64,000 bases of DNA. Source: Photorhabdus cinerea. Its GTDB lineage: Bacteria; Pseudomonadota; Gammaproteobacteria; Enterobacterales; Enterobacteriaceae. Each line of letters starts with the position of its first letter. The stretch's first letter is position 1. This document shows positions 34,553-43,724 of the stretch, piece by piece. The notes under the pieces are model-generated. The model saw only the letters and a program-made list of their open reading frames with translations. It searched no databases and had not been told where the DNA came from. The stretch lies in contig NZ_PUJW01000001.1 of NCBI RefSeq assembly GCF_011189575.1, positions 372,001-436,000 on the forward strand. The letters run 5' to 3'. Made by a program: the position numbers and the translations under genes.

Positions 34553-35794
34553 ATGGTTAAGGTATCTCTGGAAAAAGATAAGATTAAATTTTTGCTATTA
34601 GAAGGTGTTCATCAAAGTACAGTGGAAAACCTGCGAGGAGCGGGCTATAGCAATATCGAATATCATAAAGGGGCGTTGGATTCCCAAGAGCTAAAAGAAG
34701 CGATTCGTGATGCTCATTTTGTTGGTATCCGTTCTCGCACACAACTAACAGAAGACATTTTTCAGGCAGCGGAAAAACTGGTTGCTGTGGGGTGTTTCTG
34801 TATCGGTACAAACCAGGTTGATCTGAAAGCCGCAGCCAAACGTGGTATTCCTGTCTTTAATGCACCGTTTTCTAATACCCGCTCTGTTGCTGAGATGGTG
34901 CTTGGTGAGTTGCTGTTGTTACTGCGTCGTATTCCTTTAGCGAATGCAAAAGCTCATCGTGGCGTGTGGGATAAACAGGCTAAGGGCTGCTATGAAGTTC
35001 GCGGTAAAAAATTGGGTATTATCGGTTACGGTCATATTGGTACTCAGCTTGGTATTATGGCTGAAAATATCGGTATGGATGTCTACTTCTACGATATTGA
35101 GAATAAATTGCCATTAGGTAACGCTCATCAGGTACGTCATTTATCAGAATTACTGAATATGAGTGATGTGGTCAGTTTGCATGTACCAGAAACGCCATCA
35201 ACTAAAAATATGATGGGGACAACGGAACTTGCATTGATGAAACCGGGTTCTATCCTGATTAATGCTTCACGTGGAACGGTAGTGGATATCCCAGCATTGT
35301 GTGATGCACTGGAAAGTGAACATCTGTCCGGTGCGGCGGTGGATGTATTCCCGGTTGAACCGGCGACTAATAATGATCCGTTTGAATCACCTTTGCTTAA
35401 ATTTGATAACGTGTTGCTGACTCCACATATCGGTGGTTCTACTCAGGAAGCACAAGAGAACATTGGTTATGAAGTAGCAGGAAAGCTGGCGAAGTATTCT
35501 GATAATGGCTCTACCTTATCGGCAGTAAATTTCCCTGAAGTTTCTCTCCCAGCGCATGCTGATGATACTAACCGGTTTTTACATATTCACGAAAATCGTC
35601 CGGGTATACTGAATAGTATTAACCAGGTATTTGCTGAACAGGATATCAATATTGCAGCTCAGTACCTGCGTACCAGTGGGGATATGGGTTATGTGGTTAT
35701 TGATATTGTAACTGAGACTCCCGCTCAGGCTGAAATGGTACTTCAAAAACTGAAAGCACTGCCGGGTACTATCCGTTCTCGTCTGCTTTACTGA
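34553..35794 (+). CDS. serA: D-3-phosphoglycerate dehydrogenase SerA
   Basis: SerA catalyses the first step of serine synthesis from 3-phosphoglycerate and is feedback-inhibited by serine. The 413-residue protein contains the NAD fold GYGHIGTQLGIMAE (about residues 159-172), catalytic Arg in INASRGTVVDIPAL, catalytic His in LTPHIGGSTQEAQENIG, and the C-terminal ACT domain IHENRPGILNSINQVFAEQDINIAAQYL that binds serine. Serine made here feeds glycine and one-carbon metabolism, which links to the gcvTHP operon downstream. An effective terminator follows. Confidence 0.98.
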   Translation: MVKVSLEKDKIKFLLLEGVHQSTVENLRGAGYSNIEYHKGALDSQELKEAIRDAHFVGIRSRTQLTEDIFQAAEKLVAVGCFCIGTNQVDLKAAAKRGIPVFNAPFSNTRSVAEMVLGELLLLLRRIPLANAKAHRGVWDKQAKGCYEVRGKKLGIIGYGHIGTQLGIMAENIGMDVYFYDIENKLPLGNAHQVRHLSELLNMSDVVSLHVPETPSTKNMMGTTELALMKPGSILINASRGTVVDIPALCDALESEHLSGAAVDVFPVEPATNNDPFESPLLKFDNVLLTPHIGGSTQEAQENIGYEVAGKLAKYSDNGSTLSAVNFPEVSLPAHADDTNRFLHIHENRPGILNSINQVFAEQDINIAAQYLRTSGDMGYVVIDIVTETPAQAEMVLQKLKALPGTIRSRLLY

Positions 35795-35811
35795 TTATTT
35801 TGATATGGGAT

Positions 35812-35845
35812 AAATGGGCGCATTGCGTGATGTGCCCATTTTTTT
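35812..35845 (+). terminator. Rho-independent terminator after serA
   Basis: AAATGGGC / GCCCATTT is a perfect 8-bp stem followed by a run of seven T, and it touches the stop codon of the convergent fau gene. Confidence 0.85.
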
Positions 35846-36440
35846 ACTGCCAATGCCAGATTTTTTCAGGAGTGATGATTTCAGGTAGTGGGATATCCCA
35901 ATCAGCTGATGGTAGTGAATCGACTAATTGGCAGTTATGAGCCAGGCCAATTGGGTAGAAATTTTTTTGTTGCCATTGGCTTAGTGTACGATCGTAAAAG
36001 CCGCCTCCCATGCCAAGCCGTTGCCCTGTTCGGTCAAAAGCAACCAGCGGAATCATCATGATATCCAGTTCAGATAAGGGTAAAACTTGCTGAACATTCA
36101 GTGGTGGCTCTTCTATATTGAAACAATTTCTGACAAGTTTAGTATTAGGTTGATAGTGTAAAAATAACAGATGGTGACGGCTGAAAGGGTGCAATACTGG
36201 CAGATAGATCCGCTTATTTTGTTGCCAGAGCAGGTTAATCAGTGGGTGCGTATTGATTTCACCGTCGAATGAAAAAAACAACGCGATTTTATTAGCCTGG
36301 CGAATTTTTGGATGATTAATAGCGCGCTCAGCCACTTGTTTTGCAAAAAGAGATTGCTGTTCAGGGGACAGTTCTCGGCGCTTTTGGCGTATTTCCTTTC
36401 TGAGGTGCTGTCTCAGTGATAACAGGGGATCTGATTGCAT
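35844..36440 (-). CDS. fau: 5-formyltetrahydrofolate cyclo-ligase
   Basis: This enzyme (YgfA/Fau) converts 5-formyl-THF to 5,10-methenyl-THF using ATP and recycles folate inhibited forms produced by serine hydroxymethyltransferase. The 198-residue protein has LRKEIRQKRRELSPEQQ at the N-terminus, FFSFDGEINTHPLI, and the ATP-binding motif GMGGGFYDRTLSQW near residue 150. It is directly downstream of the 6S RNA gene on the same strand, the conserved zapA-ssrS-fau arrangement. Confidence 0.95.
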   Translation of the reverse strand: MQSDPLLSLRQHLRKEIRQKRRELSPEQQSLFAKQVAERAINHPKIRQANKIALFFSFDGEINTHPLINLLWQQNKRIYLPVLHPFSRHHLLFLHYQPNTKLVRNCFNIEEPPLNVQQVLPLSELDIMMIPLVAFDRTGQRLGMGGGFYDRTLSQWQQKNFYPIGLAHNCQLVDSLPSADWDIPLPEIITPEKIWHWQ

Positions 36441-36478
36441 GGAACCTGCCTGTTAATAGCAGAAATGATAAAAGATGA

Positions 36479-36663
36479 GGTTCTCCAAGATGCCGTTACA
36501 GGTAGTAACCCTTGAACCCTTGGTTCAAGGTGAACGTAGCGTCGTATCCTTAAGGTTTCTCGGACGGACCGAGCATGCACACCGGCTACGAAGCACTACA
36601 TTCTATAATGTATGAAATATCGGCTCAGGGGACTTTCCCCGTTCACGAACATCTCAGAGAAAT
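36479..36663 (-). ncRNA. ssrS: 6S RNA (RNA polymerase sigma-70 regulator)
   Basis: 6S RNA binds the sigma-70 holoenzyme by mimicking an open promoter and represses transcription in stationary phase. Read on the minus strand, the 185-nt sequence begins ATTTCTCTGAGATGTTCG and includes GTCCCCTGAGCCGATATTTC, GCATGCTCGGTCCGTCCGAG and CACCTTGAACCAAGGGTTCA, all hallmark E. coli 6S segments. The ends pair (TCTCTGAGATG with CATCTTGGAGA). It lies between zapA and fau as in other enterobacteria. Ends are set by alignment from memory and may be off by a few bases. Confidence 0.93.
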
Positions 36664-36775
36664 TTATTCAGTACTTACTAAGCAACTTTATAAAGCCTAT
36701 TGTATGAAACTAAACACAGAAATCAACTTAATTATGGAACGATTCATTCACTAATGCATGATTTATCAATAAAAT

Positions 36776-37105
36776 TCATCCACTTGATGGAATAGTATGC
36801 TCAGTGGTGCGACCTTGTTCGACTAATGCTTGTTCTATAGTCTGTTGAAGCATCTTTATTTTTTGTTCCATATTGTAGGCATAGTCACGAGTTTTCACTT
36901 TTTCTTGTGCCAGCTCATGACAGACATTCAATGCTACAATGAAAACCAGTTGTTCAGTATTGGTTACTCTGGTGCGTTCTTTTAAATTTTCTAAACGTTG
37001 CTCAAGTTCCACAGCGGCAGCTAGCAGTGCTTCTTTCTGTTCTGATGGACAATTGACACGTAATGATCGCCCAAAAATCTGGATATCTACTGGTTGTGCA
37101 GACAT
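36776..37105 (-). CDS. zapA: Cell division protein ZapA
   Basis: ZapA is a cytoplasmic FtsZ-ring stabiliser that forms tetramers and links to ZapB. The 109-residue protein has the conserved N-terminal beta region VDIQIFGRSLRVNCPSEQKEALLAAA and a long C-terminal coiled coil (about residues 30-100: LEQRLENLKERTRV...MEQKIKMLQQTIEQAL). It is the first gene of the leftward zapA-ssrS-fau group and is divergent from ygfB. Confidence 0.96.
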   Translation of the reverse strand: MSAQPVDIQIFGRSLRVNCPSEQKEALLAAAVELEQRLENLKERTRVTNTEQLVFIVALNVCHELAQEKVKTRDYAYNMEQKIKMLQQTIEQALVEQGRTTEHTIPSSG

Positions 37106-37291
37106 GACCCCTTCCTGATTTATTACTGCGTCTTGGCTTTACTTCCTGATGGATAGGATAAAGCAGACACCAATCATTACAACGCGATACCGACAGATAA
37201 CTAACGATTAGCTACAGCTGTTGTCTGGTATAGCGACTCCCCTTGGTGGTAGCATAGCATGAACTTCCACCGTCAACGATGACCAATACAC

Positions 37292-37867
37292 ATGTCTATA
37301 CATAATTCATTACCAGATTATCAATCTTTTGACGAAATATTGCATCAGCAGTCAGTGGCACTGACTGCAGCAGAGATGCATGGATTGATTAGTGGCCTGC
37401 TGTGCGGTGGTAATCGCGATAGTAGCTGGCAGGCTTTAGTTCATGATTTAGCCAATGATGGTTTGGCTTTTTCCCATCCGTTGGCTCAGCAATTACGTGA
37501 ATTACGTGAAATCACATTTGAATCATTAGATGACAGTAATTTTGCATTCCATTTATTGTTGCCTAATGAAGAAGGTAATGTGTTTAAACGAGCTGATGCA
37601 TTGGCTGGTTGGGTGAATCATTTTTTGCTGGGACTTGGCGTCGCTCAACCAAAACTGACAGATAAGAAAGAGGTTGGTGAGATTATTGGTGACCTGCGCA
37701 ATATCGGCCTGCTTGGTTATGAAGAGAGTGATGATCAGGAAGAGCTGTCTCAGGCACTGGAAGAGGTCCTTGAATATGTGCGGGTTGCCGCCCAACTTTG
37801 CTATATCGCGTTTACTGAGGCTAAAACTGTATCAACCGCAAAAAATGATAAGCCAACATTGCATTAA
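37292..37867 (+). CDS. ygfB: YgfB (UPF0149) family protein
   Basis: This 191-residue alpha-helical protein matches YgfB: DYQSFDEILHQQSVALTAAEMHGLISGLLCGG near the N-terminus and ADALAGWVNHFLLGLGVAQ in the middle. In Pseudomonas a YgfB homologue affects ampD expression; whether that holds here is unknown, but it is notable because ampD is decayed in this genome segment. It heads the ygfB-pepP-ubiH-ubiI operon, as in E. coli. Confidence 0.94.
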   Translation: MSIHNSLPDYQSFDEILHQQSVALTAAEMHGLISGLLCGGNRDSSWQALVHDLANDGLAFSHPLAQQLRELREITFESLDDSNFAFHLLLPNEEGNVFKRADALAGWVNHFLLGLGVAQPKLTDKKEVGEIIGDLRNIGLLGYEESDDQEELSQALEEVLEYVRVAAQLCYIAFTEAKTVSTAKNDKPTLH

Positions 37868-37915
37868 TTAGTGTTTATTGAACTCAAAATAATTAACTAA
37901 GTCGCAGGAGAGGAT

Positions 37916-39232
37916 ATGACCAAACAAGAATATTTATCCCGCCGTCAGGCTTTACTGGCAAAAATGGCTGCGGCCAGCGCAGCGATTATTTTTTCTGCTC
38001 CGCCTGCGCCACGAAATTCGGATAATGAATATCCCTATCGTCAGCACAGCGATTTCCTTTATTTGACTGGATTTAATGAACCGGAAGCTGTGCTGATATT
38101 AATTAAAAGTGATGATACGCATAATCACAGCATTCTTTTTAATCGGGTGCGTGATTTGACGGCGGAAATTTGGTTTGGTCGTCGTCTTGGACAAGAAGCT
38201 GCACCTAAAAAATTGGGTGTTGACCGGGCGTTGCCTTTTGATGATATCAATGAACAGCTTTATCAATTATTAAATGGGCTGGATGTGGTTTACCACGCAC
38301 AAGGCGAATTTGCCTATGCAGATGAAATTGTTTTTCATGCGCTGGACACATTAAGAAAGGGTAGTCGTCGCAACCTTTCCGCCCCTTTAACCATGACTGA
38401 CTGGCGTCCGTGGTTACATGAAATGCGATTGTTCAAATCTAAAGCCGAGATTGAAATTATGCGTCGGGCTGGTGAAGTCAGCGCACAGGCACATACGCGT
38501 GCGATGAAAGTTTGTCGCCCAGGAATGTTTGAATATCAACTGGAAGCCGAAATTCATCACGAATTCACCTATCAAGGTGCTCGTTATCCTTCTTATAACA
38601 CGATTGTAGGAAGTGGTGAAAATAGCTGCATTCTGCACTATACCGAGAATGAAAGCCGGATGAAAGAAGGTGATTTAGTGCTGATTGACGCAGGTTGTGA
38701 ATATCTGGGTTATGCCGGAGATATCACTCGTACTTTCCCTGTAAATGGCAAATTCACCCGTGCGCAGCGTGAAATTTACGATATCGTATTGAAAACACTG
38801 AATGTTTCACTTGAACTGTACAAGCCAGGCACCAGTATTAGCAAAGTGACAGAACATGTTGTGCAGATTATGGTAGAAGAGTTGGTGAAATTGGGCATTA
38901 TGCACGGTGAAGTTGAACATTTGATCGAAACTAAAGCATATCGTCAGTTCTTTATGCATGGTCTTAGTCATTGGTTAGGGTTGGATGTGCATGATGTCGG
39001 ACACTATGGCGTAGAGCGCGATCGTATTCTGGAACCGGGAATGGTGTTGACGGTTGAACCAGGGCTTTATATTGCACCAGATGCAGATGTGCCACTGGAA
39101 TATCGTGGTATTGGTATTCGTATTGAAGATGACATTGTGATTACTGAAACAGGCAACGAAAACCTGACGGCCAGTGTTGTTAAAGGCGCTGATGAGATTG
39201 AAGCTCTGATGGCGAAGGCAAAACAGGGTTAA
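37916..39232 (+). CDS. pepP: Xaa-Pro aminopeptidase PepP
   Basis: PepP is a dinuclear Mn metalloprotease that removes the N-terminal residue before proline. The 438-residue protein has the N-terminal creatinase-like domain (QHSDFLYLTGFNEPEAVLIL) and the pita-bread domain with metal ligands in LIDAGCEYLGYAGDITRTFP (two Asp), HGLSHWLGLDVHDVG (His), LTVEPGLYI (Glu) and RGIGIRIEDDIVIT (Glu). A GCAGGAGAGG ribosome site precedes the ATG. ubiH begins 7 bp downstream. Confidence 0.98.
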   Translation: MTKQEYLSRRQALLAKMAAASAAIIFSAPPAPRNSDNEYPYRQHSDFLYLTGFNEPEAVLILIKSDDTHNHSILFNRVRDLTAEIWFGRRLGQEAAPKKLGVDRALPFDDINEQLYQLLNGLDVVYHAQGEFAYADEIVFHALDTLRKGSRRNLSAPLTMTDWRPWLHEMRLFKSKAEIEIMRRAGEVSAQAHTRAMKVCRPGMFEYQLEAEIHHEFTYQGARYPSYNTIVGSGENSCILHYTENESRMKEGDLVLIDAGCEYLGYAGDITRTFPVNGKFTRAQREIYDIVLKTLNVSLELYKPGTSISKVTEHVVQIMVEELVKLGIMHGEVEHLIETKAYRQFFMHGLSHWLGLDVHDVGHYGVERDRILEPGMVLTVEPGLYIAPDADVPLEYRGIGIRIEDDIVITETGNENLTASVVKGADEIEALMAKAKQG

Positions 39233-39239
39233 GTTAAGT

Positions 39240-40418
39240 ATGAACGTGATTATAGTTGGTGGTGGCATGACCGGCGCGACGCTTGCGTTGGCGATATCTT
39301 CCCTGAGTAAGGGGCAGATTCATGTTTCCCTAATTGAAGCAGCGGAGCCGGAGCAGAAACACCCTGGCTTTGATGCCAGAGCGATAGCGCTGGCTTACGG
39401 TACCTGTCAGCGTTTACAACAGATCGGGGTTTGGTCTGCTCTGGAAGATTATGTGATACCAATAACTCACGTTCATGTTAGTGACCGTGGTCATGCGGGA
39501 TTGGTCAACCTTAGTGCTAAAGACTATAACATTCCAGCTTTAGGGAATGTTATCGAATTGTATGATGCTGGGCAGTGTTTGTTTGGATTACTGAAAAATT
39601 CGCTTGGCGTTACGCTGTATTGTCCATCCAAGGTTCTGGCTGTTGAGAGAACGACATCATCGGTGATAGTGACACTGGATAATGGTGAACAACTCCGGGG
39701 TGAATTGTTGGTGGCAGCAGATGGTAGCCATTCCGCTATTGGTCACTCCTGTCACATTCAACGGCAACAGCACCGTTATGAACAGGTTGCAGTGATTACT
39801 AATGTATTAACTTCAGAGCATCCGCAAGGTAGAGCATTTGAACGTTTCACAGAATATGGACCGCTTGCTCTGTTGCCGATGTCTGGAGGTCGAAGCTCAC
39901 TGGTATGGTGTCATCGATTGGAGCAACAAAAGGAGATCGCTGCCTGGAATAATGAACAATTTCTGAGGCAGTTACAGCGTGCATTTGGTTGGAGATTGGG
40001 CAAAATATTGGCAGTCGGTCAGCGTCATAGTTACTCACTAACATTATCCACTGCAAATCAACAAGTTAGCCACAGGTTGGCGCTGGTGGGAAATGCTGCG
40101 CAAACATTACATCCGATAGCTGGTCAGGGTTTTAATCTTGGTATGCGAGATGTAATGACACTGGCTCAGATTGTTTCTCAAGCTTTTGCAGTTGGTCAGG
40201 ATATTGGTACTTATTCGGTTCTGGCCAACTATCAGCAGCAACGGGTTTCAGATCGGGAAAATACCATTGGTATGACTGATGGATTGATACGGATATTTGC
40301 TAATCGTTATCTTCCATTGATAGCTGGGCGTAATCTTGGCCTGATGGCAATGGAAAAATTCTCTCCTGTGCGGGATATGCTGGCCCGTCAGACTTTGGGC
40401 TTGGTTACCCGGGGATAA
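39240..40418 (+). CDS. ubiH: 2-octaprenyl-6-methoxyphenol hydroxylase UbiH
   Basis: UbiH is a flavin monooxygenase of aerobic ubiquinone biosynthesis. The 392-residue protein has the FAD loop IIVGGGMTGATLALAIS at the N-terminus, VAADGSHSAIG near residue 158 and the second FAD motif LVGNAAQTLHPIAGQGFNLGMRD (about residues 280-302) with the UbiH-typical GNAAQ. It starts 7 bp after pepP and is followed 25 bp later by ubiI. It probably acts in the cytosolic Ubi complex. Confidence 0.96.
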   Translation: MNVIIVGGGMTGATLALAISSLSKGQIHVSLIEAAEPEQKHPGFDARAIALAYGTCQRLQQIGVWSALEDYVIPITHVHVSDRGHAGLVNLSAKDYNIPALGNVIELYDAGQCLFGLLKNSLGVTLYCPSKVLAVERTTSSVIVTLDNGEQLRGELLVAADGSHSAIGHSCHIQRQQHRYEQVAVITNVLTSEHPQGRAFERFTEYGPLALLPMSGGRSSLVWCHRLEQQKEIAAWNNEQFLRQLQRAFGWRLGKILAVGQRHSYSLTLSTANQQVSHRLALVGNAAQTLHPIAGQGFNLGMRDVMTLAQIVSQAFAVGQDIGTYSVLANYQQQRVSDRENTIGMTDGLIRIFANRYLPLIAGRNLGLMAMEKFSPVRDMLARQTLGLVTRG

Positions 40419-40443
40419 CTGCAAAATAAGAGGACGTTATATT

Positions 40444-41676
40444 ATGCAATCATTTGATGTGGTTATCGCTGGTGGCGGTATGGTTGGTTTGGCGCTGGCC
40501 TGTGGCTTACAAAGCAGTGGCTTGCGAGTGGCCGTGGTAGAAAATTATCCGCCCTCTCAGCCTGTTACTGTGGGAGAAGAGTATGCTTTGCGGGTTTCTG
40601 CGATTAATGCTGCCAGTGAGTGCCTGTTACAGCACCTTGGTGTGTGGCAACCGATTCTGGCTATGCGCACCAGTCCTTATCAGGGAATGGAGGTTTGGGA
40701 CCGAGATAGCTTTGGCCGCATTCGTTTCAGTGCGGCTGACTATGGTTTGGAATACCTTGGTCATATCATTGAAAACAGGGTCATCCGTGAAACATTATGG
40801 AAAAAAGCAGAGAGCCTGTCTAATGTGACTATCTTGTCTCCTGCGGCTTTGAAGCAGGTTGCTTGGGGTGAAAATGAAGCCTTTATGACCTTATCTGATG
40901 GACGTATGTTAACTACCCGTTTAGTTGTTGGCGCTGATGGTGCTCATTCATGGTTGCGGCAACATGCTGATATCCCCCTGACATTCTGGGATTATGAACA
41001 TCATGCGCTGGTGGCGACTATCCGCACTGAAGAACCTCATGGTAGTGTTGCCCGTCAGGTTTTCTATGGTGATGGTATTCTGGCGTTTCTGCCTCTTGCT
41101 GATCCGCATTTGTGTTCAATTGTCTGGTCACTGCCGGGTGAATCAGCAGGTCAGTACAAACAGCTTGATAATACGCTTTTCAATCAACAATTGGCGGTGG
41201 ATTTTGATATGCGCCTTGGTCAGTGTGAGCTGATCAGTGAACGCCAGACAATTCCATTGACTGGTCGTTATGCCCGTCACTTTGCCGCTCACCGTTTGGT
41301 TTTAGTGGGCGATGCTGCTCATACCATTCATCCATTGGCAGGTCAGGGAGTGAATTTAGGTTTTATGGACGTCGCTGAACTGATAGGTGAATTGCGTCGT
41401 CTGCATTGCCAGGGAAAAGATATTGGTCAGCATTTCTATTTACGTCGATATGAACGCCGTCGTAAACATAGTGCGGCTGTGATGCTAGCCGGAATGCAGG
41501 GTTTTCGTCAGTTATTCGACGGCAATAATCCGGTGAAAAAACTTCTGCGGGATATCGGGTTATCTTTGGCAGATAATTTACCCGGAATTAAACCTCAATT
41601 GCTTCGTCAAGCCATGGGGTTGAATGACTTACCTGACTGGTTTTCTCTTCAGTCTTCTTCGGCTGAAAAAATCTAA
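40444..41676 (+). CDS. ubiI: 2-octaprenylphenol hydroxylase UbiI (VisC)
   Basis: UbiI hydroxylates C5 of the octaprenylphenol ring in ubiquinone synthesis. The 410-residue FAD protein has VVIAGGGMVGLALACGL at the N-terminus, LVVGADGAHSWLRQ near residue 160 and LVLVGDAAHTIHPLAGQGVNLGFMDVAEL (about 287-315). An AAGAGGACG site lies before the ATG. It is the last gene of the ygfB-pepP-ubiH-ubiI operon and a paralogue of ubiH. Confidence 0.97.
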   Translation: MQSFDVVIAGGGMVGLALACGLQSSGLRVAVVENYPPSQPVTVGEEYALRVSAINAASECLLQHLGVWQPILAMRTSPYQGMEVWDRDSFGRIRFSAADYGLEYLGHIIENRVIRETLWKKAESLSNVTILSPAALKQVAWGENEAFMTLSDGRMLTTRLVVGADGAHSWLRQHADIPLTFWDYEHHALVATIRTEEPHGSVARQVFYGDGILAFLPLADPHLCSIVWSLPGESAGQYKQLDNTLFNQQLAVDFDMRLGQCELISERQTIPLTGRYARHFAAHRLVLVGDAAHTIHPLAGQGVNLGFMDVAELIGELRRLHCQGKDIGQHFYLRRYERRRKHSAAVMLAGMQGFRQLFDGNNPVKKLLRDIGLSLADNLPGIKPQLLRQAMGLNDLPDWFSLQSSSAEKI

Positions 41677-42034
41677 TTTAGCCTCTGCATACCGATTAGT
41701 TTTTCTCATGTCTTGCTGGAATATGGATAAGTGGTTTTATTCATATTTCAGTTAGCTCTTAATGGAATATGAGTGTTTTCTAAAGTTAATTGTTAATTTT
41801 GAGCATTATAGCGCATTTTAATAGTTGAAAATTCTGCATACTCACCGCGTGTTTTTTGGTTGTTGCTGAGTTGGACCCTATTTTTACTTATGGTTCATTT
41901 TGGTTTTCAGTGATAACTTTCATTTTAAGATATCGTTTGCGTCGTGTTTTTTAGCCGCTTTTTGTTCATGATTCACAGTATCTGTCGGTTAATACGCGGC
42001 ATGTTTTCATGTAGGAAATGAAAAGAGGGAAAGA
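41677..42034 (+). other. Leader and promoter region of gcvTHP
   Basis: This 358-bp AT-rich region contains no gene. It must hold the gcv promoter; in E. coli the equivalent region binds GcvA, Lrp and PurR. I saw no glycine riboswitch core and no clear terminator for ubiI. AGAGGGA before gcvT is the ribosome site. Confidence 0.5.
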
Positions 42035-43129
42035 ATGGCAAAACAAACTCCATTGTATGACCAGCATTTGGCCTGTGGTGCTCGCATGGTAGATTTTCAT
42101 GGCTGGATGATGCCTTTGCACTATGGTTCACAAGTGGATGAGCATCATACTGTTCGCACTGATGCGGGTATGTTTGATGTTTCCCATATGACGATTGTGG
42201 ATTTGCATGGTACTGGCTGCCGTGATTTCCTGCGTTATTTACTGGCAAATGACATTGCTAAACTCACAGAAAAGGGTAAAGCCTTATACACCGGGATGCT
42301 TAATGCTTCCGGTGGTGTCATTGATGACTTGATTGTTTATTATTTTAGCCATGATTTTTATCGGATGGTGGTCAATTCTGCAACTCGTGAGAAAGATCTG
42401 GCCTGGATTAGTGAACATGTAACTCATTATTCTGTCGATATTCAAGTTCGTGATGATCTGGCGTTGATCGCTATTCAGGGGCCTGAAGCTCAGGCAAAAG
42501 TACAATCTTTACTGAATGATGAACAAAAACAGGCTATTGCTGGTATGAAGCCATTCTTTGGTGTTCAGGCTGATGATCTGTTTATCGCAACGACGGGTTA
42601 TACCGGTGAAGCGGGTTATGAAGTTGCGATGCCGAAAGAGCAAGCAACAGATTTCTGGCAAAAATTACTTAATGCTGGCGTTAAACCCGCAGGATTAGGG
42701 GCTCGTGATACTTTGCGGCTTGAAGCAGGTATGAATCTCTATGGTCAGGATATGGATGAAACCATTTCTCCATTAGCAGCTAACATGGGCTGGACAATCG
42801 CTTGGAAACCAGAAGATCGCCAGTTTATAGGTCGTGAAGCGTTAGAAAAACAGCGTGAAGATGGCACTGATCAGTTGGTTGGCTTGGTAATGAGAGAAAA
42901 AGGTGTGTTGCGCGGTGGTTTAACCCTTAGCTTCACTGATGAGGTGGGCGCCTTACACTCTGGCGTTATTACCAGTGGTACGTTCTCCCCAACATTAGGA
43001 TTCAGTATTGCTCTTGCTCGTGTGCCGCAAGGGATTGGTAAACAGGCGATTGTACAAATCCGTAATCGTGAAATGCCGGTTCAGGTAGTCAAACCTATTT
43101 TTGTACGGGCGGGTAAGCCCCTCGTATAG
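42035..43129 (+). CDS. gcvT: Glycine cleavage T protein (aminomethyltransferase) GcvT
   Basis: GcvT moves the methylene group from the H-protein lipoyl arm to tetrahydrofolate, releasing ammonia. The 364-residue protein has the family start (TPLYDQHLACGARMVDFHGWMMPLHYG), MFDVSHMT with the catalytic Asp region, GYTGEAGYEVAMP, GARDTLRLEAGMNLYGQDMDE and the C-terminal barrel. It is the first gene of gcvTHP, with gcvH 115 bp downstream. Confidence 0.98.
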   Translation: MAKQTPLYDQHLACGARMVDFHGWMMPLHYGSQVDEHHTVRTDAGMFDVSHMTIVDLHGTGCRDFLRYLLANDIAKLTEKGKALYTGMLNASGGVIDDLIVYYFSHDFYRMVVNSATREKDLAWISEHVTHYSVDIQVRDDLALIAIQGPEAQAKVQSLLNDEQKQAIAGMKPFFGVQADDLFIATTGYTGEAGYEVAMPKEQATDFWQKLLNAGVKPAGLGARDTLRLEAGMNLYGQDMDETISPLAANMGWTIAWKPEDRQFIGREALEKQREDGTDQLVGLVMREKGVLRGGLTLSFTDEVGALHSGVITSGTFSPTLGFSIALARVPQGIGKQAIVQIRNREMPVQVVKPIFVRAGKPLV

Positions 43130-43244
43130 TCATTTTTATCTAATAACGTGATGTAAATAGCAACTTATCTCAGTAAGCATGATTGGTGCAAGAAACCAAA
43201 ATGACTAAATGAGCGAGGTTCTAAGATTGAAGGAGACGATGGTA

Positions 43245-43637
43245 ATGAGTAATGTACCCGCAGAATTAAAATATGCTAAATCACATGAGTGGATTCGCGC
43301 AGAAGGCAATGGTGAATATACTGTAGGTATTACCGAGCATGCGCAGGAGCTGTTAGGCGATATGGTTTTTGTTGATTTGCCAGAAGTTGGCGATGAAATC
43401 AACTTTGGTGATGAGTGTGCTGTTGTTGAATCAGTAAAAGCTGCTTCTGATATTTATGCGCCACTGAGTGGTGAAGTTATTGCCGTTAATAAAACGCTGA
43501 GCGATGCTCCTGAATTAGTTAACAGCGAGCCTTATGGTGAAGGCTGGTTGTTCCGTATTAAAGCTTCTGATGAGAGTGAACTTTCGAATTTGCTGGATGC
43601 CGAAAGATATCAGGCACTTCTGGACGAAGAAGAATAA
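43245..43637 (+). CDS. gcvH: Glycine cleavage H protein GcvH
   Basis: GcvH is the lipoyl carrier that shuttles the aminomethyl group between P, T and L proteins. From MSNVPAELKYAKSHEW it is 130 residues, with the lipoylated Lys in ESVKAASDIYAPLSGEV near residue 65 and the C-terminal DESELSNLLDAERYQALL. AAGGAG lies 9 nt before this ATG; an upstream ATG at 43239 is too close to it. A hairpin followed by T-rich sequence separates it from gcvP. Confidence 0.97.
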   Translation: MSNVPAELKYAKSHEWIRAEGNGEYTVGITEHAQELLGDMVFVDLPEVGDEINFGDECAVVESVKAASDIYAPLSGEVIAVNKTLSDAPELVNSEPYGEGWLFRIKASDESELSNLLDAERYQALLDEEE

Positions 43638-43649
43638 AGTGCCCACTGT

Positions 43650-43684
43650 CGCCCCGTTTCACATCATGATCGGGGCGTTTTTAT
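43650..43684 (+). terminator. Terminator-like attenuator between gcvH and gcvP
   Basis: The perfect stem CGCCCCG / CGGGGCG with a 14-nt loop is followed by TTTTTATTTG. It lies inside the presumed gcvTHP operon, 41 bp before gcvP, so it may lower or regulate gcvP transcription relative to gcvTH. Confidence 0.72.
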
Positions 43685-43724
43685 TTGTATGCCATTTCTG
43701 GCCAGCTTCAGGAATTAGTACTAA

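Noticed and set aside
41677..42034. Glycine riboswitch before gcvT
   Set aside because: I looked for the conserved glycine-aptamer core and did not find it; enterobacterial gcv operons use protein regulators.
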